Positions 1-8,217 of a DNA stretch of 64,000 nucleotides are shown here, piece after piece (within the stretch, counting starts at the first letter, position 1; every line of letters starts with the position of its first letter). The DNA lies in the NCBI GenBank assembly GCA_900550475.1, contig URSA01000002.1:62001-126000 (forward strand). The letters run 5' to 3'. The position numbers and the translations under genes were made by a program. This DNA is from an uncultured Lachnospiraceae bacterium (GTDB lineage Bacteria; Bacillota; Clostridia; Lachnospirales; Lachnospiraceae). The notes beneath the pieces were generated by a model, which saw only the letters and a program-made list of their open reading frames with translations, was not told the origin of the DNA and did no database searches.

Positions 1-17
1 AGACAGGAGACAGGCTT

Positions 18-407
18 ATGTTAAACGAGGAAAGAATCATTCTGATGACGAAGCTGGCTTCCTACGAGAGCGGGGAGGGAAAGAAGTGCGCCGCAACCGG
101 CAGCTATTTCCGCAGCGATTATGTGGGCATGCAGGTCGTGAAGTCCGTGATCTGCGGCACGCTGGCGTTTCTGATCTGCTTCGCACTGTATGTGCTGTAT
201 GACTTTGAGACTTTTATGCTTGAGATCTACAAGATGGATCTGTTTGTTTTTGCAAAACAGGTTCTGACCCTTTACGGCGTCACGGTGGCGGCGTTCGCGC
301 TGCTGACCTATGTGGTATACTCCTACCGCTACAGCAAGGCAAAGAAAAGTCTGAAAAATTATTACAACAATCTCAAGAGACTGGCATCTCTTTACGAAAA
401 AAATTAG
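18..407 (+). CDS. Small two-helix membrane protein upstream of the c-di-AMP operon
   Basis: This is a 129-residue protein of unknown function. Two hydrophobic helices are visible at about residues 41-62 and 80-103. A short polar N-terminus precedes them and a Lys/Asn/Tyr-rich basic tail follows. The start is supported by AGGAGA at 5-10, seven bases before the ATG. It sits 30 bases before another membrane protein and about 1.1 kb before cdaA on the same strand, so it is probably in that operon. I see no catalytic motif. The upstream boundary of the operon lies outside the window. Confidence 0.7.
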   Translation: MLNEERIILMTKLASYESGEGKKCAATGSYFRSDYVGMQVVKSVICGTLAFLICFALYVLYDFETFMLEIYKMDLFVFAKQVLTLYGVTVAAFALLTYVVYSYRYSKAKKSLKNYYNNLKRLASLYEKN

Positions 408-437
408 CCAGAATTTTAGTGAGTGAAAGGTCTGAAT

Positions 438-1547
438 ATGAGAAATCTACTGGAAATGAAGGAATTGGGAAAAAGATTTTACAGCAGATATGAAACATTC
501 ATTGTACCCGTTCTGAGGTTTCTGCTGACACTGATTACCCTTTCCTGTATCAACAAGCAGCTTGGCTATATGACGCGGATCAACAGCACCGCCATTGTAC
601 TTATGGTTTCCCTGCTGTGCTCCTTTCTGCCGAACGGCTTTATCATTGTCTTTGCGGCATTGTTCGTGCTGCTGCATTTCTATGCGCTGGCGCTGGAGAT
701 TGCACTGGTGGGCTTCTGCCTGTTTTTGGTGATGTTTTTGCTGTTCTTCCGCTTTGCCCCCAAGGATTCGGTGGTGGTGATCCTGACACCTCTCTGCTTC
801 GGTCTCCACATCCCTTATGTGATACCGCTTGCAATGGGACTGGTGGGAACGCCCGCCTCTGCGGTGTCTGTGGGCTGCGGTGTGATCGTGTACTATCTGA
901 TCCACTATGTATCCCAGAATGCTCCCGCCATCAATGCCATGGACGCCAGCGAGGCGATGGTACGGCTCAGGATGGTGATCGACAGCGTGCTCAACAATAA
1001 AGAGATGCTGGTGGTAGTGGCGGCATTTGCCTTTACGGTGGTGGTGGTATACCTGATCAGGAGAATGTCTATCGACCATTCGTGGACGATTGCAATGATC
1101 GCAGGTACGATCATCGATGTGGTGATCCTGCTTGTGGGCGATCTGATGTATGATACCAATGTGTCCGTGTGGGGCGTGATTCTGGGCTCCGTGATTTCCG
1201 CGGCACTGACGGTGGTGCTCCAGTTCTTTGTGTTCGGTGTGGACTACAGCAGGACGGAAAAGGTGCAGTTTGAGGATGATGAGTATTATTATTATGTGAA
1301 GGCGGTTCCCAAGATGACCGTGGCAGCCCCAGAGAAAACGGTGAAGAAGATTAATTCTCAGGTGGGGCGGCAGGTGCATACGGCAGGGATTCATCAGCCG
1401 GAACGATACACGCAGGGGACAGCGGGCGGACAGCGGCCCGCGGGCAGGCAGGCAGCCTCCAGAACCATCGCTCCCCAGCAGGAGAGAGCATATAGCAGAC
1501 GGGATGAGGAGATTGAGGATATCCCCGATGACTACGAAGAAATTTAA
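438..1547 (+). CDS. Polytopic membrane protein preceding cdaA, unknown function
   Basis: This 369-residue protein has about eight or nine hydrophobic helices over residues 15-275. A soluble C-terminal tail of roughly 85 residues follows; it is acidic at first, then Gln/Arg-rich, and ends in an acidic stretch (DDYEEI). I do not recognise a named family. I chose the ATG at 438 because AAAGG lies at 426-430, whereas the in-frame GTG at 423 has no ribosome binding site. The gene ends 16 bases before cdaA, so co-transcription with the cyclase is likely. A link to c-di-AMP or envelope control is only inferred from position. Confidence 0.75.
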   Translation: MRNLLEMKELGKRFYSRYETFIVPVLRFLLTLITLSCINKQLGYMTRINSTAIVLMVSLLCSFLPNGFIIVFAALFVLLHFYALALEIALVGFCLFLVMFLLFFRFAPKDSVVVILTPLCFGLHIPYVIPLAMGLVGTPASAVSVGCGVIVYYLIHYVSQNAPAINAMDASEAMVRLRMVIDSVLNNKEMLVVVAAFAFTVVVVYLIRRMSIDHSWTIAMIAGTIIDVVILLVGDLMYDTNVSVWGVILGSVISAALTVVLQFFVFGVDYSRTEKVQFEDDEYYYYVKAVPKMTVAAPEKTVKKINSQVGRQVHTAGIHQPERYTQGTAGGQRPAGRQAASRTIAPQQERAYSRRDEEIEDIPDDYEEI

Positions 1548-1563
1548 GACAGGATGATTTCAG

Positions 1564-2460
1564 ATGCAGGGTCAGATTCAGAGCTTTTTTGAAAATATGA
1601 TAAGACGTATGCCGGACATGGATTTTGCCAGTGCGGTTGAAATTGTCATTATCTCCTTTCTCATCTACCATATCCTGATCTGGATCAAGAACACCAGGGC
1701 ATGGGTATTGTTGAGGGGCTTGGTTATCATTTTGGCATTCTGGATGATCGCGGCTTATTTTCACATGAATACCATACTCTGGATGGGAAGAAACGTGATC
1801 GGCTTTGCCGTGACGGCATTTATTGTGATCCTGCAGCCGGAGCTCCGCAAGGCGCTCGAGGAGCTGGGAAACAAGGAACTCCTCTCCGGAATTCTGCCTT
1901 CCTTCGGAACCAAGCGGACGGAGGGCGTCTTTGATGAAAAGGTGATCAATGAGATTGCCAAGGCATGTGTGGAAATGGGAAAAGCGCGGACGGGCGCTTT
2001 GATCGTAATAGAATGCAAGCAGCCGCTGGGCGATTTTGAGCGTACCGGTATCGATGTGGACGGTCTTGTGACCAGCCAGCTGCTGATCAATATATTTGAA
2101 CATAACACGCCGCTGCATGACGGCGCTGTTATTGTGCGCGGAAACAGAATCACCTCCGCCACCTGTTATCTGCCCCTGTCCGACAATCTGAATCTGGACA
2201 AGAATCTGGGAACCAGACACCGTGCGGGTCTTGGTATTTCAGAGGTCACGGATGCGGTTACGGTGATCGTGTCCGAGGAGACGGGAAAGATAAGCATTGC
2301 CTACAAGGGAGAACTGGAGCGCAATCTGGACGGCGACAGGCTGAAGGAGCGGCTGAAGATTGCCCAGCCGGACGGCGCGGAGGAAACGAAGCGTTCTTAC
2401 AAGATCTGGAAGGGAAGGAGCAGAGGAGAGAAAGTTGAAAAAGCAGACAAAGATAGCTAA
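1564..2460 (+). CDS. cdaA: Membrane diadenylate cyclase CdaA
   Basis: This enzyme makes cyclic di-AMP from two ATP molecules at the membrane. It has 298 residues. Three hydrophobic helices lie within about residues 20-95, and the DisA_N cyclase domain covers about 100-265. The two family signatures are intact: DGA at residues 186-188 and RHR at 218-220. The length is slightly above the usual 270-280 because of a basic C-terminal tail. It overlaps the next gene, cdaR, by 26 bases, and glmM follows. This cdaA-cdaR-glmM order is conserved in Firmicutes and ties c-di-AMP to cell-wall precursor supply. Confidence 0.96.
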   Translation: MQGQIQSFFENMIRRMPDMDFASAVEIVIISFLIYHILIWIKNTRAWVLLRGLVIILAFWMIAAYFHMNTILWMGRNVIGFAVTAFIVILQPELRKALEELGNKELLSGILPSFGTKRTEGVFDEKVINEIAKACVEMGKARTGALIVIECKQPLGDFERTGIDVDGLVTSQLLINIFEHNTPLHDGAVIVRGNRITSATCYLPLSDNLNLDKNLGTRHRAGLGISEVTDAVTVIVSEETGKISIAYKGELERNLDGDRLKERLKIAQPDGAEETKRSYKIWKGRSRGEKVEKADKDS

Positions 2461-3745
2461 AATCGGCAAGAAGATCCTGAACAACTGGGCATTGAAGCTT
2501 TTCTCCGTGGTGGCTGCATTTCTGCTCTGGCTGCTTGTGATCAGAATAGAAGATCCGGAGGATCAGAAAGCGTTCTATAACATACCGGTGAAGCTGGTGA
2601 ACACGGAAATCCTGACGGACGAGGATCTTGTGTATGAAATTCTGGACAAGACGGATGTGGTGTCCAGAGTGTCCGTGACGGCTGCAAAGTCCATCCGGGA
2701 CGAATTGAGCAGCAGCGATATTGTTGCGGAGGCGGATTTCCAGAATCTGACCGTTGCCAACACGGTCGAGATCCGTTTCTACTCACAGCGTTACAATGAT
2801 CAGATATCGGACATTTCGGGCAGTACGGAGATTCTGAAACTGAATATCGAGAAGAAAAAGACAAAGCGCCTGGCACTGGATGCGGTTGCCACGGGAACGG
2901 TGGCGGACGGATATCTGGTCAACAGTGTGACACCGGATCAGAACAGAATCGAGGTCTCCGGCCCCGAATCCGTGATCTCCCGGATTTCATCCGCACAGGC
3001 GATCGTGGATATCACGGATTCCACCGAGAATATTTCCACATATGCGGACGTAATATTATATGATGCTGACGGGCAGGAGATTGCAGCCGACAATCTGGAT
3101 ATGAACACCAAATCGGTTCGCGTCAAGGTGGAGATCCTTGCGACCAAGGAGGTGCCGATCCGGTATTCCGTTATGGGTGTTCCCGCTGCAGGATATCTCT
3201 TTACGGGTGAGATTGAGAGCTCACCGGAGACGGTTGTCATAGCGGCATCTTCGGATATCCTCGCAACTGTGTCGGAGATCACGATACCGGAGGATGCGCT
3301 CAATATTACGGGACAGACAGAAAATATGGTTACGAATATCAATGTGGCGGATTATATGCCCGCGGGTGTGATTCTGGCTGACAAGTCCTTCAAGGGTAAA
3401 GCCACCGTAACGGTTTATATCGAGCAGGAGGCAACGCAGGAGCTGGAGATCGCGGCATCCCATATCCGCCTGTCGAAGGTGCCGGAGGGATATACGGCGG
3501 AGCTTGAAGGCACTGACGCTTCCTATCTGCTGACGGTAAAGGGACTTCCTGCGGAGCTTGAGGTTATAAATGCCGCAACGATCTACGGACATGTGGATAT
3601 TGAGGAGTATATGGCGGGACAGGGTATTGAAGCGCCGGAACCCGGAGTGTACGAGATGGAGGTATCCTTCCAGCTTTCCGAAAGCATTACCATTACGCAG
3701 CCTGTGAGGGTGCATATCAGAATTTCAAGGACGGAGGAATCGTAA
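2435..3745 (+). CDS. cdaR: CdaA regulator CdaR (YbbR-domain protein)
   Basis: CdaR binds and modulates CdaA from the outer face of the membrane. The protein is 436 residues: a short basic N-terminus, one membrane anchor at about residues 17-34 (LFSVVAAFLLWLLVIRI), then several tandem beta-rich YbbR-like repeats to the end. I chose a TTG start at 2435 because GGAGAG lies at 2425-2430 and the resulting N-terminus matches the usual basic-anchor layout. Longer in-frame starts would run far into cdaA. It is coupled to cdaA by a 26-base overlap and precedes glmM by 4 bases. Confidence 0.92.
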   Translation: MKKQTKIAKIGKKILNNWALKLFSVVAAFLLWLLVIRIEDPEDQKAFYNIPVKLVNTEILTDEDLVYEILDKTDVVSRVSVTAAKSIRDELSSSDIVAEADFQNLTVANTVEIRFYSQRYNDQISDISGSTEILKLNIEKKKTKRLALDAVATGTVADGYLVNSVTPDQNRIEVSGPESVISRISSAQAIVDITDSTENISTYADVILYDADGQEIAADNLDMNTKSVRVKVEILATKEVPIRYSVMGVPAAGYLFTGEIESSPETVVIAASSDILATVSEITIPEDALNITGQTENMVTNINVADYMPAGVILADKSFKGKATVTVYIEQEATQELEIAASHIRLSKVPEGYTAELEGTDASYLLTVKGLPAELEVINAATIYGHVDIEEYMAGQGIEAPEPGVYEMEVSFQLSESITITQPVRVHIRISRTEES

Positions 3746-3749
3746 TTTT

Positions 3750-5099
3750 ATGGGACGTTTATTTGGTACGGACGGTGTCAGGGGTGTTGCCAACGAGGAG
3801 CTGACCCCGCTTCTGGCGATGCAGCTGGGGCAGGCGGGAGCTTATGTACTCAGCCGTGAGAAGGCGCACAAGCCTACGATCATGGTGGGCTGTGACACCA
3901 GAATATCCGGCGACATGCTGGCGAACGCGCTGATGGCGGGGGCGTGCTCGGTGGGCGCAAACTGTATTTATGTGGGAGTGATCCCCACACCGGCAATCGC
4001 GTACCTGACCAGAAAATATAAGGTGGATGCGGGCGTTGCGATCTCTGCCTCCCATAATCCGGTTGAATTTAACGGTATCAAGTTTTTTGACGGCAGTGGC
4101 TACAAGCTCCCCGACCAGCTTGAGGATGAGATCGAGGCGCTGATTAAGAGCAATATGCAGGGAGTGAAATTCCCTACCGGCTCCGGCGTCGGAAAGATCA
4201 AGTACCGCACCGATGCAAGGGAGGAGTACATCAATCATGCCATCCAGTCTGTTCCTGTGGATCTGGAGAAACTGAAAATTGTGGTGGACTGTGCGGAGGG
4301 TGCATCCTTTTACACCTCCGTAGAGGCGCTGAAGGAGCTTGGCGCAGATGTGGTTGCCATTCACAATAACCCGGACGGAACCAACATCAACGCAAACTGC
4401 GGTTCTACACATATGGAGGAGCTTCAGGCGAGAGTGGTTTACGAGAAGGCGAATGTTGGCCTGGCGTTTGACGGAGATGCAGACCGGCTTCTTGCGGTGG
4501 ATGAGCAGGGACGCATTGTGGACGGCGACCAGATTATGGCAATCGTGGGCAACTACATGAAGGAGAAGGGAACGCTCAAGAAGGACACCATTGTGGCTAC
4601 GGTGATGAGTAATCTCGGATTCTTCATCATGGCAAAGAACAACGGAATTACGGCGGAGCAGACAAAGGTGGGAGACCGCTATGTGCTGGAGCGAATGAGA
4701 GAGATCGGCGCAAGCCTTGGCGGAGAACAGTCCGGTCATGTGATCTTTTTGGACGAGAATACAACGGGGGACGGTCTGCTGAGCGCACTTCATCTTCTTG
4801 AGGTGATGGTGGATACCGGAAAGCCGTTGTCAGAGCTGTCCGGCATTATGGAGGTGCTGCCTCAGGCGCTTGTGAATGCGAAGGTGGCAAACCACAAGAA
4901 GGAGCATTATCTGGAATATCCCGAGATTGCGGAGGAGATTCGTAAACTGACTGATCAGTTTGCGGGAGAAGGGCGTGTTCTGATCCGTCCCTCCGGCACG
5001 GAGCCGCTTGTCCGGGTTATGATCGAGGGCAAGGATCAGGCTCAGATTCAGCATGAGGCGGAGCGCCTGGCAAATCTGATTCAGGATATTATGTTTTAG
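3750..5099 (+). CDS. glmM: Phosphoglucosamine mutase GlmM
   Basis: GlmM converts glucosamine-6-phosphate to glucosamine-1-phosphate for UDP-GlcNAc synthesis in the cytoplasm. At 449 residues it has the normal length. The phosphoserine loop SASHNP is present with the active serine at about residue 101. The Mg-binding loop FDGDADR, the sugar-binding GGEQSGH and the phosphate-binding RPSGTEP are also present. GGAGG at 3733-3737 serves the ATG. It closes the cdaA-cdaR-glmM operon. UDP-GlcNAc is also the precursor of several sugars made by the glycan locus further right. Confidence 0.97.
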   Translation: MGRLFGTDGVRGVANEELTPLLAMQLGQAGAYVLSREKAHKPTIMVGCDTRISGDMLANALMAGACSVGANCIYVGVIPTPAIAYLTRKYKVDAGVAISASHNPVEFNGIKFFDGSGYKLPDQLEDEIEALIKSNMQGVKFPTGSGVGKIKYRTDAREEYINHAIQSVPVDLEKLKIVVDCAEGASFYTSVEALKELGADVVAIHNNPDGTNINANCGSTHMEELQARVVYEKANVGLAFDGDADRLLAVDEQGRIVDGDQIMAIVGNYMKEKGTLKKDTIVATVMSNLGFFIMAKNNGITAEQTKVGDRYVLERMREIGASLGGEQSGHVIFLDENTTGDGLLSALHLLEVMVDTGKPLSELSGIMEVLPQALVNAKVANHKKEHYLEYPEIAEEIRKLTDQFAGEGRVLIRPSGTEPLVRVMIEGKDQAQIQHEAERLANLIQDIMF

Positions 5100-5118
5100 A
5101 AATCCTTGTCTGAAAGAC

Positions 5119-5147
5119 TTGAGAATTATTAAAAAAAATGGTATAGT
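5119..5147 (+). promoter_or_regulatory. Sigma-A type promoter for the HPr gene
   Basis: TTGAGA at 5119-5124 and TATAGT at 5142-5147 are separated by 17 bases. They lie 36 bases before the HPr start codon, in an AT-rich gap after glmM. This suggests HPr is a separate transcription unit. Confidence 0.7.
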
Positions 5148-5182
5148 ATAAGAAGCAAGATGGGGTTAGGAGGTATGGTAAG

Positions 5183-5446
5183 ATGGTCAGCCAGAAGGTT
5201 GTGATCAAGAACCCGACAGGGTTGCATCTGAGACCCGCAGGTATCCTGTGTAAGGAAGCGATGAAGTTCAAATCTTTGATTACTTTTTCGTTCCGCGATA
5301 ATACAGCAAATGCCAAGAGTGTTCTGAGCGTGCTGGGAGCTTGCGTGAAGTGTGGGGATGAGATTGAATTCACCTGTGAGGGTGAAGATGAAAAAGAAGC
5401 TTTGAAAGCATTGGTATCTGCAATCGAAAGCGGTCTTGGTGAATAG
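5183..5446 (+). CDS. ptsH: HPr family phosphocarrier protein
   Basis: HPr carries phosphate between enzyme I and the sugar-specific EII proteins of the phosphotransferase system. In Firmicutes it also signals carbon status through Ser46 phosphorylation. The 87-residue protein has the active histidine at residue 15 (GLHLRPAG, where GLHARPA is more usual) and serine at residue 46 (AKSVLSVL). His15 argues against Crh, which lacks it. It has its own promoter at 5119-5147 and a terminator at 5468-5494, so it is monocistronic. Enzyme I is not in the window. Confidence 0.85.
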   Translation: MVSQKVVIKNPTGLHLRPAGILCKEAMKFKSLITFSFRDNTANAKSVLSVLGACVKCGDEIEFTCEGEDEKEALKALVSAIESGLGE

Positions 5447-5467
5447 AATAAAGAGAATATAACTGAT

Positions 5468-5494
5468 AAAGAATCCTGCATTGCAGGATTCTTT
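5468..5494 (+). terminator. Terminator after HPr
   Basis: A perfect 13-base inverted repeat (AAAGAATCCTGCA and its complement) has a one-base centre and a T-rich right arm ending in TTT. It lies 22 bases after the HPr stop codon. Confidence 0.75.
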
Positions 5495-5508
5495 GCGTAT
5501 GTAACAGA

Positions 5509-5551
5509 AAAAGCACAGCCGACGGATTTGTGATCCGCAAGCTGTGCTTTT
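5509..5551 (-). terminator. Terminator for the leftward lipoprotein gene, possibly bidirectional
   Basis: AAAAGCACAGC at 5509-5519 pairs with GCTGTGCTTTT at 5541-5551. An inner stem, CGGAT (5523-5527) with ATCCG (5533-5537), lies inside the loop. It sits just past the stop of the - strand gene. Read on that strand it ends in a T run, and it also has T residues in the + direction. Confidence 0.75.
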
Positions 5552-5564
5552 ATAAATGCGCTCT

Positions 5565-6743
5565 TTATTCGTAGACCGGTTCCCTGCCTGCCTGTGCAAT
5601 GGCGATAAAGGTGTGGCCGGTGTTCAGCTCGATCTCCTTGCCGCTCTCATCATAGTACTTGGTAGGCGCATAATCTGCGGTCTTTTCCCAGGTGATCTTG
5701 ATGCCGCGTCCCTGTGTGAAGTAATAGCCCGAACGACCCGAATCATGCACGCGGAAGATCAGGTATTTGTTGTCGGGACGGTACTCCCAGTAGGTATCCT
5801 GCACGATCACATTCGCAAACGCAAGCTGCTCACCGGTCAGCTCATCGATCTGCGGAGATCCGTACAGATATTTCAGGTAGGTGCCGGTGGTCTCATCATA
5901 CTCGAAGGATGACTTGGTGGTAGGGAAGATCTTGGAAAGATCAATCTTGGTTGCGGTGAAGGAACCGGATGCATCCTCCAGCGTGTTCGGCGTGGAAGGA
6001 TCTGCAAATGCAAAGTGATCCGGCTCGAAATACTCATCTCTGTGCGTGGTCTGGTAGCCTAACTTGCTGATCTCGGAAACGAGCTTTTCACCGTTGGTGT
6101 AGCCGTTGTGGATGCTGGGGTTCGCAGGGTCGGAGCGGTAGAATGCGCCGCTTCCGGTTGCGGGTGCCACGACCTCCCCTGTTCCTACACTGCAGGCGGT
6201 CAGATTGTTCACATCGTCACGTTTCACCAAATCCACCAGATAGAAGGGGCCGCCCCAGTGAACCAGGAAGGAATCCCACTCCATACTCCAGTATGCATAA
6301 TAGTCACGGCAGCTTCGGATATTACCGATCTGCTCCAGTTCTTCCCAATCCTCAATCACACCCATCTGGCGGGACATGCCGCCCTCCTCCATACACTCGT
6401 ACAGAACACCGGCAAGACCGATGCCGTACTGGGGCTGGGAGCCTCTGTCGGTAGGGAACATGACAGAGATGGGACGGGAATCATAAACCTCTGCGGAAAC
6501 CCACTCGTTGGTAAGGACACTTCTCACCATACCTTCCTCGGGCGGAACATTAGGATCTGTATTATCCCCGGGAACATCGGTATCCGGTACCGTTGTGTCG
6601 GCTGTGCCTGAGCTCTCCGTCGGCACGGAAGTCTGAACCAGATCACTGGGACGGACCGGAGTGTCGGCATTGTCCTTGCCGCAACCGGCTGCAAGCAGGA
6701 ATGCGGAAACGGACAACAGCAGGAGAAGTTTGTTCTTTTTCAT
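5565..6743 (-). CDS. DUF3048 (YerB-type) lipoprotein
   Basis: This is a 392-residue secreted lipoprotein of unknown biochemical role. The N-terminus is a lipoprotein signal peptide with lipobox LAAGC and the lipidated cysteine at residue 21. A Thr/Asp/Pro-rich linker follows to about residue 75. The two-part DUF3048 region known from Bacillus YerB then runs to the end. The gene is on the - strand, followed by a strong hairpin terminator and preceded by a possible extended -10 promoter at 6779-6787. It is unrelated in orientation to the glycan locus. Confidence 0.85.
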   Translation of the reverse strand: MKKNKLLLLLSVSAFLLAAGCGKDNADTPVRPSDLVQTSVPTESSGTADTTVPDTDVPGDNTDPNVPPEEGMVRSVLTNEWVSAEVYDSRPISVMFPTDRGSQPQYGIGLAGVLYECMEEGGMSRQMGVIEDWEELEQIGNIRSCRDYYAYWSMEWDSFLVHWGGPFYLVDLVKRDDVNNLTACSVGTGEVVAPATGSGAFYRSDPANPSIHNGYTNGEKLVSEISKLGYQTTHRDEYFEPDHFAFADPSTPNTLEDASGSFTATKIDLSKIFPTTKSSFEYDETTGTYLKYLYGSPQIDELTGEQLAFANVIVQDTYWEYRPDNKYLIFRVHDSGRSGYYFTQGRGIKITWEKTADYAPTKYYDESGKEIELNTGHTFIAIAQAGREPVYE

Positions 6744-6778
6744 AAAAAATCCTCTCTTTCGTTTGTTACTAGGGCATA

Positions 6779-6787
6779 ATTATATCA
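6779..6787 (-). promoter_or_regulatory. Possible extended -10 promoter for the lipoprotein gene
   Basis: On the - strand this reads TGATATAAT, an extended -10 element about 36 bases upstream of the lipoprotein start codon. No convincing -35 box is present at 17 bases. Confidence 0.4.
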
Positions 6788-7238
6788 TGGCGTTTACGGC
6801 GAAGGCAATGGCAATTCCTAACAGGGCACCGACCGCAACCTGAAGGGGTGAATGCCCTACAAATTCCTTCAGCTTATCCTGTGGGGACATGTCGCTGCCC
6901 ATGTCGGCGAATACTGTCATCATCTCGTTGAGGATGCGGGCCTGGATGCCGGTCTCCCTCCGGACACCCATGGCATCATACATGACAATGATCGCCAGAA
7001 TCAGTGCAACGGCAAACTCAAAGCTCTGTGCACCGTACTGGATGCAGGCTGATGTTGCCAGAGCACATACGGTTGCGGAATGGGAGCTTGGCATGCCGCC
7101 GCTGCCGACCAGTCTCTCCGCAACAAATTTTTTGGTAAAAAACAGGTGAATCAAGGTTTTCAGGACCTGTGCAACACACCATCCGGTCACCGCGCTGATT
7201 AAAATTTTGTTTGCAATTAAGTCACTGAAAAAAGTCAT
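6780..7238 (-). CDS. DUF212 / divergent PAP2 family membrane protein (YuiD-like)
   Basis: This 152-residue integral membrane protein has about four helices and a central GMPSSHSATV motif. That motif resembles the PAP2 phosphatase signature and is typical of the YuiD/DUF212 family. Family members lack parts of the classic PAP2 active site, so phosphatase activity is uncertain. It could act on an undecaprenyl or phospholipid phosphate at the membrane, but that is inference. It lies between the AraC regulator and the lipoprotein on the - strand, with its own likely promoter inside the 3' end of the regulator gene. Confidence 0.85.
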   Translation of the reverse strand: MTFFSDLIANKILISAVTGWCVAQVLKTLIHLFFTKKFVAERLVGSGGMPSSHSATVCALATSACIQYGAQSFEFAVALILAIIVMYDAMGVRRETGIQARILNEMMTVFADMGSDMSPQDKLKEFVGHSPLQVAVGALLGIAIAFAVNAMI

Positions 7239-7259
7239 AAGTCACCTCTCAACTATAAA

Positions 7260-7288
7260 AGTATATCACCACTTTTTCCGATATTCAA
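7260..7288 (-). promoter_or_regulatory. Sigma-A type promoter for the DUF212 gene
   Basis: Read on the - strand, TTGAAT (7288-7283) and TATACT (7265-7260) are 17 bases apart. The element overlaps the last codons of the AraC-type gene and lies 22 bases before the DUF212 start codon. Confidence 0.55.
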
Positions 7289-8099
7289 GCGGAGTTAAAC
7301 TTTCAAACCGCTTAAAAACCTTAATAAAGTATGAAGATGTCTGAAAGCCGCATAAAAGCGCGATGTTTTCCACGCTCTCCTGTGAAAAGCGGAGCATGGA
7401 TTTCGCGTGGGAAAGCCGTTTGACGGTCAAGTCGTTCTGGATCGTGGTACCGAAAAAACGCTGATATTCCCTGAGAAGATGATATTTGCTGAGGAAAAAG
7501 CGCTCGGACAGCTCGTCCAGAGTGATTTTCTCCGCATAATGCTGTTCCAGATAATGGTTGACTGCCATAAATTTTTCGGGAATGGCGCTGCGGGTGCTTC
7601 CGTGAAAGGAATCATAAAAGATCTGTGCCATAAGGTCTGTGAGCTGGCGGTGGGACAACAGATCGGAGAGGGAATCCTTCTGCTGCTGCAGCCGGTATAA
7701 CTCCTGCAGGCAGTCGGTATATGGGGTCAGTGCAGCGGGCGTGTAGGCAACAGCCCCCTCTTTTTCGCGGTACAGCTCATAAAAATCCTGCGCCTGGGCA
7801 CCGTTAAAGTGAACCCACATCAAAGTCCACGGATCTTCCACACTGCTTTCGTGAAAATACGGATCCTGACAGCAGAGCCAGACACAGTCTCCCGCCCTGA
7901 TCGGGAAAGTGGTGTTATGGAAGGTGACAGTGCCGCTTCCTTCTGTTACAATAAAGAAGAGAAAGGAGTCGAGCTTTTCGCGATGGCTGATGTGCGGCTC
8001 CAGACTTTTCAGGGTGCCGATTTCCTGCACATAAAGGTAGTGCTTTTTTGTGTATGAAGAAGGGGTCGCAAGGATGCGCTCCGAGGTGGTTTTCGACAT
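7266..8099 (-). CDS. AraC family transcriptional regulator
   Basis: This is a 277-residue DNA-binding regulator. The N-terminal half (about residues 25-110) is a cupin-like ligand pocket of the AraC_binding type. The C-terminal 100 residues form the paired helix-turn-helix domain, ending with the family-typical SSYFIKVFKRFESLTPLEYR. GGAGGG precedes the start. It is divergent from gmd, the first gene of the glycan locus, across a 118-base gap holding both promoters, so it may control that locus. The effector is unknown, although the fold is common in sugar regulators. Confidence 0.88.
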   Translation of the reverse strand: MSKTTSERILATPSSYTKKHYLYVQEIGTLKSLEPHISHREKLDSFLFFIVTEGSGTVTFHNTTFPIRAGDCVWLCCQDPYFHESSVEDPWTLMWVHFNGAQAQDFYELYREKEGAVAYTPAALTPYTDCLQELYRLQQQKDSLSDLLSHRQLTDLMAQIFYDSFHGSTRSAIPEKFMAVNHYLEQHYAEKITLDELSERFFLSKYHLLREYQRFFGTTIQNDLTVKRLSHAKSMLRFSQESVENIALLCGFQTSSYFIKVFKRFESLTPLEYRKKW

Positions 8100-8143
8100 A
8101 AAACCCTCCGCAACATTTTGCTATTTATAAGCAATAAATTAGA

Positions 8144-8172
8144 TTGATAAGCCTATTATACAATAGTATACT
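8144..8172 (+). promoter_or_regulatory. Promoter of the glycan locus (gmd)
   Basis: TTGATA (8144-8149) and TATACT (8167-8172) are 17 bases apart. This predicts a start near 8179 and a leader of about 39 bases before gmd. It interleaves with the leftward promoter of the AraC gene. Confidence 0.72.
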
Positions 8173-8183
8173 GGCATTTGAAA
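8155..8183 (-). promoter_or_regulatory. Promoter of the AraC-type gene
   Basis: On the - strand TATAAT (8160-8155) is a perfect -10 box. TTTCAA (8183-8178), a poor -35 box, lies 17 bases away. The weak -35 suggests regulation or competition with the overlapping gmd promoter. Confidence 0.5.
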
Positions 8184-8217
8184 ACAAAAAATAGTATTAT
8201 CTATCGAAAGGATTCCT

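Noticed and set aside
447..1394. A 315-codon open frame on the - strand with many histidines.
   Set aside because: It is antisense to a membrane protein in the cdaA operon. The His-rich translation comes from reading ATG/GTG-rich hydrophobic codons backwards.
8190..8215. TATCGAA before gmd considered as a Spo0A box.
   Set aside because: It is a single 7-base near match with one mismatch, expected by chance many times in 64 kb, and it overlaps the ribosome binding site.
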